Below the pieces are notes generated by a model. The model was not told where the DNA came from and made no database searches. It was given only the letters and a program-made list of their open reading frames with translations. This document shows, one piece after another, positions 1-10,500 of a stretch of DNA of 64,000 nt (the stretch's first letter is position 1; each line of letters opens with the position of its first letter). Both the position numbers and the translations under genes were made by a program. This DNA is from Turnera subulata (taxonomy: Eukaryota; Streptophyta; Magnoliopsida; Malpighiales; Passifloraceae), in contig JAKUCV010002878.1 in assembly GCA_028386065.3 (NCBI GenBank), positions 218,968 to 282,967 of the forward strand. Direction: 5' to 3'.

Positions 1-257
1 CCCAGTATCTTGATTGGTTTGGGATGTTTATCCCCGTACGTTGAGTTTTTTGATGATTATCCTTCTGTCTTTTTGGTATTAAGTATAATGGGTTAAATAA
101 TAAAATGTGATAAGGATGTCAATCCTCGGTTTTGGATGGGATGTCTATCCCGGTATTTTGGTTAGGGATGTTGATCCCTGTGATTTGGTTTTGAATGATG
201 ATAATATAATTGTCACGTGGTAAGTAGTGGTACGACTCGATGGTTTAAGACTTTTTT
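1..257 (+). repeat. Outer element 5' LTR, middle part
   Basis: This matches 21182-21445 of the intact 3' LTR almost base for base. It carries three copies of the short hairpin word GGGAT-N4-ATCCC (21-34, 138-151, 165-178). It stops at the TTTTT target site (253-257) where the inner element inserted, and LTR sequence resumes at 10836. Confidence 0.9.
253..257. repeat. TSD of inner element, left copy (TTTTT)
   Basis: TTTTT directly precedes the TGTAACG terminus and is repeated at 10831-10835 after the 3' LTR. The uninterrupted paralogue near 21441-21450 (GACTGTTTTGTGGTGG) shows the pre-insertion configuration. Confidence 0.9.
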
Positions 258-3200
258 TGTAACGCCCCGGATTTTTTTTTAATAAATTTGATTTACGGAA
301 TTTTTATTCCAATGTTACTCTCGATAGATTTCGAAGTTTCTGGTTAGGGGAAATGATTATTTTTCTCTAGAAATGACAATTTCCAGTTAGGATTTTTCAT
401 GCTTCGGGTTTCGTTGAAATAGGAATGCGTTTCGGGGTGAAACACGGGTCTTGTTGAGTCTTCGATCAAAACTACGTCGTTTTGAAAGTTAAAAAAAAAA
501 AACCAACAGCGCGTTGACTGAAGTGGGTTGACCGCGCCTCAGCCCGAAACGACGTCGTTTCGGGGCTGAGCCGGCCAACCCTAAAACTCTCTTTCCCCTT
601 CTCCTCTTTCTTCTCTTCTTTTCCACTTTCGTTTTTTTTTCTGTTTCTTCTCCACCCAGCCGTCACCCCAACTGTCCCCCACATCCCACCTTCAATCACG
701 CCAACAACGGCATGATACTCACCATCTCCTCCTTTTCCCTTTCTGATTTCTTTATCTTCTTCGTCACTTTTGGATTTCGTTTAAAAAAAAAAACCCCTCA
801 CCTCTCCTTGTGCCTTCACGCCGTCGCCGACCATCACCCCCACAACCCCTTCTCTTCCTTTTCTTATCTCTCCCTTCAATTCCCCTGCTCCTTACCTTCC
901 TTTTCTACTGCTTCTAGGGCCGATCTATATATCTGGTGTGGTTCGTTGTTGCTCGAGGTGTGCTGGCGGCGGGTCTTGCTCGGGTTGTCTGGCGGTGGTC
1001 GAGTCTGGTGGTTGTGTTGGCTCGGGTTTGTTTGTTGATGTGTAGGTGTGTTGCTGGTCCGTGTGGTGGTGGTAGTTTTTCAGCAATGGGGAGAGTTGTT
1101 GGTTATGGTCTGCACGAGGCCGACGTCCAACAGTGAGGATTGTCCTCCGGTAAGGATTCAATCCGACAACTTTTTTTTCTAACCCGTTTATGGCCAGGGG
1201 AATTTTGTTTGATGTTGTTGTTGTCCTTTTTTTTTTCTTGTGTTGGTGTCGATTGGGTTTCGGGGTGGATGGTGCGTGTTTGTTGGCTCGATGGGTGCGA
1301 TGGTGTTCGTTGGTGGGCGATGTGCTGTGTGCGTGTTTCTCCGGCAGCGTGCCGACGAGTTCGGGGCTGTGTGGATCCAAATCCGGCTCCTGCAGAGTCG
1401 CCTAGTTCCGGGTAAGGATTTAATACCTCGGCCCTTTTTCTTGTTTTGATTCCTTTGAGATGCCGCGGGAGTTGTGTTGATGAATTGGATTCTTTTGGAA
1501 GTAGTATGTGGGTTGGATGAGGATGGTTTGACTGTTCTGTTAATGGCAGTTAACTGTTGATACATTCTTGAGCTCCGGCGAAATTCCGGCGAGGTGACCG
1601 GAATCCGGCGAGCGCGCACTGTTCCGGCGAGGGCTCGGGAATTTTCCGGCGAAGGCTCGGGTTCTGCCCAGCGGACAATATTTCTCGTTTTACGAGTGTT
1701 AGACGGTAATTACCTATGTTTGTCTCGGTTATGCGATGTATTTAAATTTTGGAATTTATTTACCGAAATACATTTATTTATATATATTTTTTTAGTGAAT
1801 TATGGATTACCGAGAGTGGAGAGATAGAGTGTGTGGCCGGGGAGAACTTACCGACACGAATAGATCATAGGCCGATCAACTCTTGGGCTCGGAAACGACT
1901 TTAGGACGGTCTTAGGAAAAACCGAGCCCAGACCCAATAATTTCAATTTGAAGCCTAGATTGTTGAAATGGACTTAAAGTGATAGACTTAAGACCTAATC
2001 AAGGATAATTAAATTCACGGACATTAAGAGCGGGCTCGAAGCCCAATTACATAATCGGTAAAAATATGGACTTAAAGAGGTGGGCCTTCGGCCCGGAATT
2101 TGTGATTTAAGGATTTAGTGGGCTTTAGGCCCGAGAATTGTTTATGGACTTAGATCGGCGAACCTTAGATCCCTAATCGTTGGAGTTATGGATGAGAAAG
2201 TAACCTTTTGGGCTTAGGCCCGGAAATCTTACAATTTGTTAGTTAGGGACGGGAGTTACTCGATAAGAGCGTACCTTTCGCATACATGCACGTTTTTACT
2301 TCTAAAATTGGTTTAGTGATTATATTATGTACCGGTATTCAGGCACGGGAGATACCTCGAGAGCTGTAGACCCGGATCGGGAAGAAGTCATAATCTGCAT
2401 TTTGAGGTGACATTACAAGTCTTTTTATATATGTTTGTGAATGCATGTTGGTGTGGTTTGTTTGTTTACTTGCCTTGTTTGCTACATGCGATGATTGGAA
2501 TTGTATACCTGATTGTTCTCACATGCCTAATTTCTATATGAAAAACTGTTATGAAATATAACAAGTAATATGCTTTGGTGATAGTGAGTAGTTATGGGCC
2601 GAAGGCCCGGATTAGACAGGGACACATACCATTCACACTTCCCTGAAAGACATAATGTACTTCAACAAAAATGTAAAGTGTAATTAAGAATAAAATACTA
2701 AATTCTACTGTGGCGTCGGTTGGTAGCCCGAGGGAGGGTTGGGTACCCTCGGGTCACATTATGCTGTTTAGCATGCCCAGGGGATGTAGGTGCACCCTTG
2801 GAAGACTTGCACCGGTTAGGTGTGTCTGAGTGCACCCTCAGGTAGCTAGCGGCCACTCGAGATTTATCAGTGGTTTTTGGCCTCAGAATCTACCCCTTCT
2901 GAGGTTCGACATTTGGGTTTCACACCCTGATCTGATCAGATGCGCTACCGAGACTTGACTCACAGTAGAGGGCCCATAATGATAAAAATAATAATTATAA
3001 TAATTAAAATATCACATCAAATCTAAATACTAAGAACAATAATACAATAAGATGTTTATGTGTTGGTGTGTGATTCTGATTTGCTTGTATGCTGTACTTG
3101 TGCTCGTGAGCTACTCACCCTACGAGCATGACTTCACTTTCATGTATACTTAGACTTTTAATGTTCACTGAGTAGGCGACTCACATAATCGCCACCGTTG

Positions 3201-3648
3201 TTTTTCAGACTTTAGTTAGCGTGCAGACTCACTTATACCTTCGACTCGGAGATCAGACGCAGTCACTTCAGCAGGTAGTTGTGCATTATCTCTCGGTGGG
3301 ATCCATAGGGCCATATGCATGATATTTTCTATCTTGAGTATTATTATTATTTTCATCTTCCGCTGCATGTGAAATAACTCGAGATGTCATAAATATTTTA
3401 TCTCTATATCGGCAGTTAGCCGGAGTTGATTTTGTGATATTATGTCGGCGTGATGCCGTGATGGCTTACTACTTGTTAAGCCGGTTGATCTCATTTACTT
3501 TTATGACATCTCGTTGTTAATACATTTTCATGGAAAATGTTTGTATGCCGAAGCATCGGTTTTTGTACCCCGGGTTTCAAGAGTATTTTGGTAACTCTTT
3601 TTCGTTTAATTATTTTATTTTTATTTAATTGGGGTACGGGCCTCCACA
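258..3648 (+). repeat. Inner element 5' LTR
   Basis: This 3,391-bp terminal repeat is paired with 7509-10830. It contains no convincing coding region; the short ORFs here recur in the other LTR and come from low-complexity C/T-rich and G/T-rich tracts (about 580-1440). Between about 2031 and 2610 it carries at least five short hairpins of the type GGGC...GCCC, for example at 2082-2095, 2120-2133 and 2596-2610. Confidence 0.95.
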
Positions 3649-3649
3649 G

Positions 3650-3668
3650 TTGGTAGCGGAGCGGGCTT
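3650..3668 (+). other. Primer-binding-like site of inner element
   Basis: TTGGTAGCGGAGCGGGC lies one base after the 5' LTR. All three retroelements in this region have the core TGGTAGCGGA at the same place, resembling the initiator-Met PBS TGGTATCAGAGC with changes. The tRNA assignment is an inference. Confidence 0.6.
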
Positions 3669-3789
3669 CAGATCCTTGGTTTTTAAAGAAAAGTGACCTT
3701 AAATTACTAGAGATTTTGGTGTTAAATCCGGTTTCCTATTTTGAGACTTAAAAGTGTTTTGACTTGTTTTCATTCATATAGGCATCACT

Positions 3790-5103
3790 ATGGATCCACC
3801 GCAAGACCGGCACAATGCTGATGGGCTGGATGAACTCTCTAGCCATGTTTCCGACTCTGTGTCGGTAATGCCAGTCCCAGATAGTCAGGGAAATGTTGGT
3901 GCAGCTGGAGCACAGAACGCAGTGCCATTAGTACCTCCTGGTATGGATGCAGCGATGCAACAACAGTTTCAGGCTTTCCTGCAGTGGCAGCAATTTCAAC
4001 AGTTTCATCAACAACAACAAGGCGCCCAGGCCGTTCCGGTCGCACCTGCCGTAGCACCAGTTGTTGGCGGTATGGAGAGTGGCTACAAGCACATGGATAA
4101 GACAGCGGTTGAGATGTTCTCGGGGGAGAAAATCACCGCAAGGGTAGCTGATGATTGGTTCCGCCAAGTGGAGAATGTCTTAGAGAAATTCACGTATACA
4201 CCAGAGCACTGGGCTCAATTTACGGCACACAAGTTCACGGGTTACGCATTGAGCTGGTGGCAAGGACTTGTTACGAACCTACCTAGACCAGTGGTGATGC
4301 CATGGGCAGACTTCAAGGACAAATTCTACAAGGAGTTCGTTACCGTTGGATTCTTAGAGGACCAGAAAAAGCAGTTTCTTGAGGTGAAACAGGGAACCGA
4401 TGAGTCAGTTTCTGCATTCAGGATTCGGTTCAGTATTCTCCTTTCTTACGCCAGGGAGTTTGTGCCCGATGAGGTGACACAGTGTAGGCGACTTGTTGAC
4501 GCTCTGCGTCGCGAGTTGGCGATGGTAGTGGCTGGTGGGAGACACCGGACTTGGGAGGCTGTTTGTGAGGCCGCTTTTGATGCTGAGAGGATTCAGTTGA
4601 TCGGGCAGGAGGCCCGGCCAGCCGAGCTGGAGAGACAGTCCACAATGCTGGGACAGAAGAAGCAACATTTCGGTTCGGGTAATGCAAGTTACATGAGTCG
4701 ACAGGGTTCTTCCTACCAAGGTTCGAAGAAGTCCCGAGGACAGAAATACCAGGGTGGACCGGGCAAGTCTTCGGGAGGAAAGCCTTATCAGTCTGGATCT
4801 CAGAGGCTGGGCCCTTGGTCTAGACCTCCTATTATATGTTGGTATTGCGGGAAGCAGGGACACCACCAGTCAGAGTGTTACACGAGGATTCGTGATAATG
4901 GAGGTAGGGGGTCCCAGTATACCGTACAGAACTCCGTGGCTAATGGTACAGGCCCTTCTGGTCCAAACAAGAGTGTTGGACACCAGGGAGGCAGTAGAGA
5001 GAGTGCTGGAGCTCCGAGCCGTGGAGGTGCTGTTCGACCTGTGGCGACTCCCAGGGTGTACTCTATCACTCGAGAGGAAGCTGCTGACGCTCCAAAAGAA
5101 TGA
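3790..5103 (+). CDS. gag: Gag polyprotein of inner LTR retrotransposon
   Basis: An intact 437-codon ORF starts with ATG 141 bp after the 5' LTR. Residues about 1-95 are Gln/Pro/Val-rich (QQQFQAFLQWQQFQQF). Residues about 100-235 match the plant retrotransposon gag (capsid) domain, with ADDWFRQVENVLEKF, a WW pair (ALSWWQGLV) and WADFKDKFYKEF. Residues about 290-345 are Ser/Gly/Lys-rich. A CCHC zinc knuckle begins at residue 350 (CWYCGKQGHHQSEC, CX2CX4HX4C). Gag is expected to form particles and bind the RNA. No protease or RT follows; after the stop the sequence moves within 300 bp into the antisense-gene region. The open frame and near-identical LTRs suggest recent activity. Clade assignment beyond Ty3/gypsy-like is uncertain. 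Confidence 0.93.
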   Translation: MDPPQDRHNADGLDELSSHVSDSVSVMPVPDSQGNVGAAGAQNAVPLVPPGMDAAMQQQFQAFLQWQQFQQFHQQQQGAQAVPVAPAVAPVVGGMESGYKHMDKTAVEMFSGEKITARVADDWFRQVENVLEKFTYTPEHWAQFTAHKFTGYALSWWQGLVTNLPRPVVMPWADFKDKFYKEFVTVGFLEDQKKQFLEVKQGTDESVSAFRIRFSILLSYAREFVPDEVTQCRRLVDALRRELAMVVAGGRHRTWEAVCEAAFDAERIQLIGQEARPAELERQSTMLGQKKQHFGSGNASYMSRQGSSYQGSKKSRGQKYQGGPGKSSGGKPYQSGSQRLGPWSRPPIICWYCGKQGHHQSECYTRIRDNGGRGSQYTVQNSVANGTGPSGPNKSVGHQGGSRESAGAPSRGGAVRPVATPRVYSITREEAADAPKE

Positions 5104-5394
5104 GATGTCTCGAGTGGATTCACTTTACTTTGTTTTGTTGATTTTCTTCTATTATTATCGTTATTATGTAAGACTTCGAGGACGAATTATTAATAATAAT
5201 GAAATGTTGTCAACGCTTGTTTTGGGACATTCACATAAGTGGAAATTTATACCATAATTAAGCAGAAATATAAATATTATTAAAGCTAACAATAATATTA
5301 CACAGTGGAAACATTACATTGATCTTGATATTTTATATTTTATAAAAGGGAAATATTACAACAATTTTGATATTTTATTAAAATGGAAATACAT
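5104..5394. other. Gag-3' junction where pol is missing
   Basis: This 291-bp AT-rich stretch includes CTTCGAGGACGAA near 5174. That word is usually found at the end of plant chromovirus pol, and it occurs again just before the 3' LTR. The remainder (from about 5225) is similar to 11665-11780 of the outer element. It is read as the scar of a pol deletion. Confidence 0.5.
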
Positions 5395-6078
5395 CTAACG
5401 GTTCGGAACGACGTTGACGCGGAAGCTGTTGGGATCGCTGTTGATGTTGACCGTGACTCTGTCACTCCACGAGAGCCACATGCCGCCTCTGTCGCGCTGG
5501 CCAGGAATCTCGAACCGGTTAGCTTGAGGGAATCGGAGAGGGATGAGACCGTGATCGTCCCGAGGTTGCCACTGCGTCTCCGTCAGAAGAACCATATTCG
5601 GTTTGTACTGGTTCTTCAAGTCCCTCAGCGTACGTGAGAACTCTTGAGCGCGCCTCGCAACTCCTCTACAATTCCACACCAGCAGCCGTACCTTTGGCCA
5701 AGTTGGAGGTAAGCGCGTCATTCGGGGTATGCTCTGAGCCGTCATCGCAAGCTGGTAGTATGCACCTTGCTCCACCGTCTGGCAAGTGGACTCCATGTTG
5801 AATTCCTGAAGCCTATCGGAGATGAAGAACATCACGGTATTCGCCGATCCGTAGTAGGATGTCCTCAGCGTTCCATGATCCTCCAGGAAGAACACCTCTT
5901 CCATTGGAGTGACAAAGAACCGCGATGAGTAGAGCTCGTCGACGAAGACCAGCCGGGGCATCCTGCCGAGCTCCTTTGGTAGTTCTTCGGCACGTTCATT
6001 GACCATACTGTAGGCCAGTCGGTTCCTTCTGCCAAGGTTGGCACCTTCAACAAAGAAAACTGATGATGGAGCAGGCAT
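5395..6078 (-). CDS. Antisense ORF B (aORF-B), EEP-like C-terminal part
   Basis: A 227-residue protein is encoded opposite to gag, starting at ATG 6078. Residues 1-134 (starting MPAPSSVFFVEGANLGRRNR) match nothing I recognise. Residues 134-227 begin VWNCRGVARRAQEFSRTL and continue to VLLTETQW. This looks like the first two motifs of the endonuclease/exonuclease/phosphatase fold (Asn after W, Glu in ETQ), but the later GDFN, S-R-D and SDH motifs are absent. The outer element carries a homologue of exactly the same length (11781-12464), about 80% identical by eye over the first 134 residues, with no indels in 684 bp. A TATA box lies about 115 bp upstream on the same strand. The function is unknown; conservation implies it was selected at some time. 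Confidence 0.75.
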   Translation of the reverse strand: MPAPSSVFFVEGANLGRRNRLAYSMVNERAEELPKELGRMPRLVFVDELYSSRFFVTPMEEVFFLEDHGTLRTSYYGSANTVMFFISDRLQEFNMESTCQTVEQGAYYQLAMTAQSIPRMTRLPPTWPKVRLLVWNCRGVARRAQEFSRTLRDLKNQYKPNMVLLTETQWQPRDDHGLIPLRFPQANRFEIPGQRDRGGMWLSWSDRVTVNINSDPNSFRVNVVPNR

Positions 6079-6190
6079 TGTGTTCTGGATATGTGGGTGT
6101 TTAGTTTTTTTCTTGAGTGTTGAGGTTTCGTTGTCTGGGTGTGTGATTGCTTTAAAATGCTTTGTATAACTTACTCCTCATTCTACCGTC

Positions 6191-6200
6191 TTTTATAACC
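6191..6200 (-). promoter_or_regulatory. TATA box for aORF-B (inner element)
   Basis: On the minus strand the sequence is GGTTATAAAA, about 113 bp upstream of the aORF-B ATG. The homologous position in the outer element (12582-12590) has GTATAAAAG at almost the same distance. This supports an antisense promoter inside the element. Confidence 0.55.
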
Positions 6201-6920
6201 TTGGGAGGAGCGTGTTTATTACGTTCGAATTTCAAGTGTCTGCGTTTTGAAATTTTACCGTTGCCTCATTTATTGCTTCGACACGCTATATGTTTGTTGT
6301 TCGGGCAATAAATGCCAGAGGTTATTTGTCCTTCTCTACCTTACAATTTTCAATTTCCCGGGCTACTTCATTTTAGTCTCCTTAAGACTTGTTCCTACAT
6401 CTTCGTCCCATGCACTCGTGACCGTTGTGGCTAGACCGTGTGGACCACACCTCGAGTATAGTGCGTGGGCGACAAGCTTACAGCTGTTCGGACAGCGTGG
6501 AGAGATACAAGACTTGACCGACATTTTTGGCTCATACGGACAATTGTGGACAAGTGGGTAACGTGTCTTTCGAGGGACACAGGACACTCCCGTGATCATC
6601 GCCTTGCCAGTTAACGGGTATCCTCTTTCACGAGGCTAACAGACGTCACCGTTAACTGTGTACGTTACGTTTTCGGATCGAGGATGTTCTCGATCGATCC
6701 AGGGCGCCGAACATGGAAACATGTTTTATTTTAACCTTTTAATGTTTTGACTTTATTAAACGAGTCTTGCTTCAATTATAAATTTCTTATGTTTGATTTC
6801 ATACCTTTATTGCTGTTTTAAACCTGTATAACACGAGATTTTGTAACAGAAGAATTTCGATTTAAGAAGAAAGCTCATTTTATTGATTTCATAACATTTT
6901 ACAACAAAAGAAAAAGCACT
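6201..6920. other. Spacer between antisense genes (inner element)
   Basis: This non-coding stretch separates aORF-A from the aORF-B promoter. It is partly alignable with 12600-13404 of the outer element, for example around the words GACAAGCTTACA and CTTTCGAGGGACACAGGA (6469-6582 and 12867-12980). No ORF is conserved here. Confidence 0.5.
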
Positions 6921-7319
6921 CTACGGAGTTACATGATGTTTCAGATCGGTTACAAGTTTCTGTATATTCGCGACCTGAGAAGAGAGTCCCATACAGGCCA
7001 GTTCAATTTGCAACACTGCAGTGTGGACCTTCTTCAGTGAAGTGTCCAGTTGCTTCATTATCTGCAGTGGTGTGCTGGACTCAGTTGTTGCCTTGCCTTT
7101 CCTATCTTTTGCATCCTTGTTACCAGAAGGTCCTTCCTTGCTTACACGCTTCTTTCGCCGTCTTGGGGAAATCACCATATGCTCCTTTAGACCGATGATC
7201 TTGGTCTTGAACCGCTTCTTAGGAGGTTCCTCATCGGAGCTTGTCGGGAAAGCTCTACCACCAATGTAACTGTTATCCTCTGAGTCAGAGGTAGTACAGG
7301 ATCTTAGTGGTGAGTCCAT
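6921..7319 (-). CDS. Antisense ORF A (aORF-A), basic Ser/Glu-rich protein
   Basis: A 132-residue protein starts at ATG 7319 (MDSPLRSCTTSDSEDNSY). An upstream in-frame extension to 7478 exists, but the outer homologue and the TATA box at 7353-7360 favour this start. It has an acidic/Ser N-terminus, a KKRFKTK cluster and an RRRKKR cluster that look like nuclear localisation signals, and a C-terminal part (LDTSLKKVHTAVLQIELAC) with heptad-like hydrophobic spacing that could be a short coiled coil. The outer element encodes a homologue of 125 residues (13405-13782), differing by one in-frame 21-bp indel. I recognise no known domain. It could act in the nucleus, but function is not established. 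Confidence 0.75.
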   Translation of the reverse strand: MDSPLRSCTTSDSEDNSYIGGRAFPTSSDEEPPKKRFKTKIIGLKEHMVISPRRRKKRVSKEGPSGNKDAKDRKGKATTESSTPLQIMKQLDTSLKKVHTAVLQIELACMGLSSQVANIQKLVTDLKHHVTP

Positions 7320-7352
7320 AGTTGTGTGTGAGTTCTCAATTATTAGGTTCGG

Positions 7353-7360
7353 TTTATATA
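7353..7360 (-). promoter_or_regulatory. TATA box for aORF-A (inner element)
   Basis: The minus strand reads CTTATATAAACC here, about 35-40 bp before the aORF-A ATG. The outer element has CTATAAG at the corresponding place (13819-13825). The implied 5' leader would be very short. Confidence 0.5.
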
Positions 7361-7494
7361 AGCGGAAGAAACACCGCTTAAGGGTAAAAGCGACATCTCG
7401 CAATGAGAACGGACACCTGGTGGAGAATACCAGAAACTTATCGTGGTAGGACCTACGGATTTGATAATGGAATTTCAAGGACGAAATTCTTTTT

Positions 7495-7505
7495 AAGGTG
7501 GGTAG
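7495..7505 (+). other. Polypurine tract of inner element
   Basis: AAGGTGGGTAG follows the conserved word GGACGAAATTCTTTTT and lies 3 bp before the 3' LTR. The same arrangement occurs at 13957-13967 of the outer element. Confidence 0.7.
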
Positions 7506-7508
7506 AAC

Positions 7509-10500
7509 TGTAACGCCCCGGATTTTTTTTTTTCTAAATTTGATTTACGGAATTTCCGGAATTTTTATTCCAATGTTACCCTCGATAGATTTCGGAGTTT
7601 CTGGTTAGGGGAAATGATTATTTTTCTCTAGAAATGACAATTTCCAGTTAGGATTTTTCATGCTTCAGGTTTCGTTGAAATCAGAATGCGTTTCGGGGTG
7701 AAACACGGGTCTTGTTGAGTCTTCAATCAAAACTACGTCGTTTTGAAAGTTAAAAAAAAAAAACCAACAGCGCGTTGACTGAAGTGGGTTGACCGCGCCT
7801 CAGCCAGAAAACGACGTCGTTTCGGGGCTGAGCCGGCCAACCCTAAAACTCTCTTTCCCCTTCTCCTCTTTCTTCTCTTCTTTTCCACTTTCGTTTTTTT
7901 TCTGTTTCTTCTCCACCCAGCCGTCACCCCAACGGCTATGTCCCCCACATCCCACCTTCAATCACGCCAACAACGGCATGATACTCACCATCTCCTCCTT
8001 TTCCCTTTCTGATTTCTTTCTCTTCTTCGTCTCTTTTGGATTTCGTTTAAAAAAAAAACCCCCTCACCTCTCCTTGTGCCTTCACGCCGTCGCCGACCAT
8101 CACCCCCACAACCCCTTCTCTTCCTTTTCTTATCTCTCCCTCCAATTCCCCTGCTCCTTACCTTCCTTTTCTACTGCTTCTAGGGCCGATCTATATATCT
8201 GGTGTGGTTCGTTGTTGCTCGAGGTGTGCTGGCGGCGGGTCTTGCTCGGGTTGTCTGGCGGTGGTCGAGTCTGGTGGTTGTGTTGGCTCGGGTTTGTTTG
8301 TTGATGTGTAGGTGTGTTGCTGGTCCGTGTGGTGGTGGTAGTTTTTCAGCAATGGGGAGAGTTGTTGGTTCTGGTCTGCACGAGGCCGACGTCCAACAGT
8401 GAGGATTGTCCTCCGGTAAGGATTCAATCCGGCAACTTTCTTTTTCTAACCCGTTTATGGCCAGGGGAATTTTGTTTGATGTTGTTGTTGTCCTTTGTTT
8501 TTTTTCTTGTGTTGGTGTCGATTGGGTTTCGGGGTGGATGGTGCGTGTTTGTTGGCTCGATGGGTGCGATGGTGTTCGTTGGTGGCCGATGTGCTGTGTG
8601 CGTGTTTCTCCGGCAGCGTGCCGACGAGTTCGGGGCTGTGTGGATCCAAATCCGGCTCCTGCAGAGTCGCCTAGTTCCTGGTAAGGATTTAATACCTCGG
8701 CCCTTTTTCTTGTTTTGATTCCTTTGAGATGCCGCGGGAGTTGTGTTGATGAATTGGATTCTTTTGGAAGTAGTATGTGGGTTGGATGAGGATGGTCTGA
8801 CTGTTCTGTTAATGGCAGTTAACTGTTGATACATTCTTGAGCTCCGGCGAAATTCCGGCGAGGTGACCGGAATCCGGCGAGCGCGCACTGTTCCGGCGAG
8901 GGATCAGGAATTTTCCCGCGAAGGCTCGGGTTCTGCCCAGCGGACAATATTTCTCGTTTTACGAGTGTTAGACGGTAATTACCTATGTTTGTCTCGGTTA
9001 TGCGATGTATTTAAATTTTGGAATTTATTTACCGAAATACATTTATTTATATATATTTTTTTAGTGAATTATGGAATACCGAGAGTGGAGAGATAGAGTG
9101 TGTGGCCGGGGAGAACTTACCGACACGAATAGATCATAGGCCGATCAACTCTTGGGCTCGGAAACGACTTTAGGACGGTCTTAGGAAAAACCGAGCCCAG
9201 ACCCAATAATTTCAATTTGAAGCCTAGGTTGTTCAAATGGACTTAAAGTGATAGACTTAAGACCTAATCAAGGATAATTAAATTCACGGACATTAAGAGC
9301 GGGCTCGAAGCCCAATTACATAATCGGTAAAAATATGGACTTAAAGAGGTGGGCCTTCGGCCCGGAATTTGTGATTTAAGGATTTAGTGGGCTTTAGGCC
9401 CGAGAATTGTTTATGGACTTAGATCGGCGAACCTTAGATCCCTAATCGTTGGAGTTATGGATGAGAAAGTAACCTTTTGGGCTTAGGCCCGGAAATCTTA
9501 CAATTTGTTAGTTAGGGACGGGAGTTACTTGATAAGAGCGTACCTTTAGCATACATGCACGTTTTTACTTCTAAAATTGGTTTAGTGATTATATTATGTA
9601 CCGGTATTCAGGCACGGGAGATACCTCGAGAGCTGTAGACCCGGATCGGGAAGAAGTCATAATCTGCATTTTGAGGTGACATTACAAGTCTTTTTATATA
9701 TGTTTGTGAATGCATGTTGGTGTGGTTTGTTTGTTTACTTGCCTTGTTTGCTACATGCGATGATTGGAATTGTATACCTGATTGTTCTCACATGCCTAAT
9801 TTCTATATGAAAAACTGTTATGAAATATAACAAGTAATATGCTTTGGTGATAGTGAGTAGTTATGGGCCGAAGGCCCGGATTAGACAGGGACACATACCA
9901 TTCACACTTCCCTGAAAGACATAATGTACTTCAACAAAATTGTAAAGTGTAATTAAGAATAAAATACTAAATTCTACTGTGGCGTCGGTTGGTAGCCCCG
10001 AGGGAGGGTTGGGTACCCTCGGGTCACATTATGCTGTTTAGCATGCCCAGGGGATGTAGGTGCACCCTTGGAAGACTTGCACCGGTTAGGTGTGTCTGAG
10101 TGCACCCTCAGGTAGCTAGCGGCCACTCGAGATTTATCAGTGGTTTTTGGCCTCAGAATCTACCCCTTCTGAGGTTCGACATTTGGGTTTCACACATCGC
10201 ATAAAATCTAAATACTAAGAACAAAAACACAATAAGATGTTTATGTGTTGGTGTGTGATTCTGATTTGCTTGTATGCTGTACTTGTGCTCGTGAGCTACT
10301 CACCCTACGAGCATGACTTCACTTTCATGTATACTTAGACTTTTAATGTTCACTGAGTAGGCGACTCACATAATCGCCACCGTTGTTTTTCAGACATTAG
10401 TTAGCGTGCAGACTCACTTATACCTTCGACTCGGAGATCAGACGCAGTCACTTCAGCAGGTAGTTGTGCTTTATCTCTCGGTGGGATCCATAGGGCCATA

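Noticed and set aside
925..1619. Overlapping ORFs of 60-150 codons on both strands in the LTR (also 8190-8890)
   Set aside because: They recur in both LTRs, arise from low-complexity G/T and C/A tracts, and match no domain.
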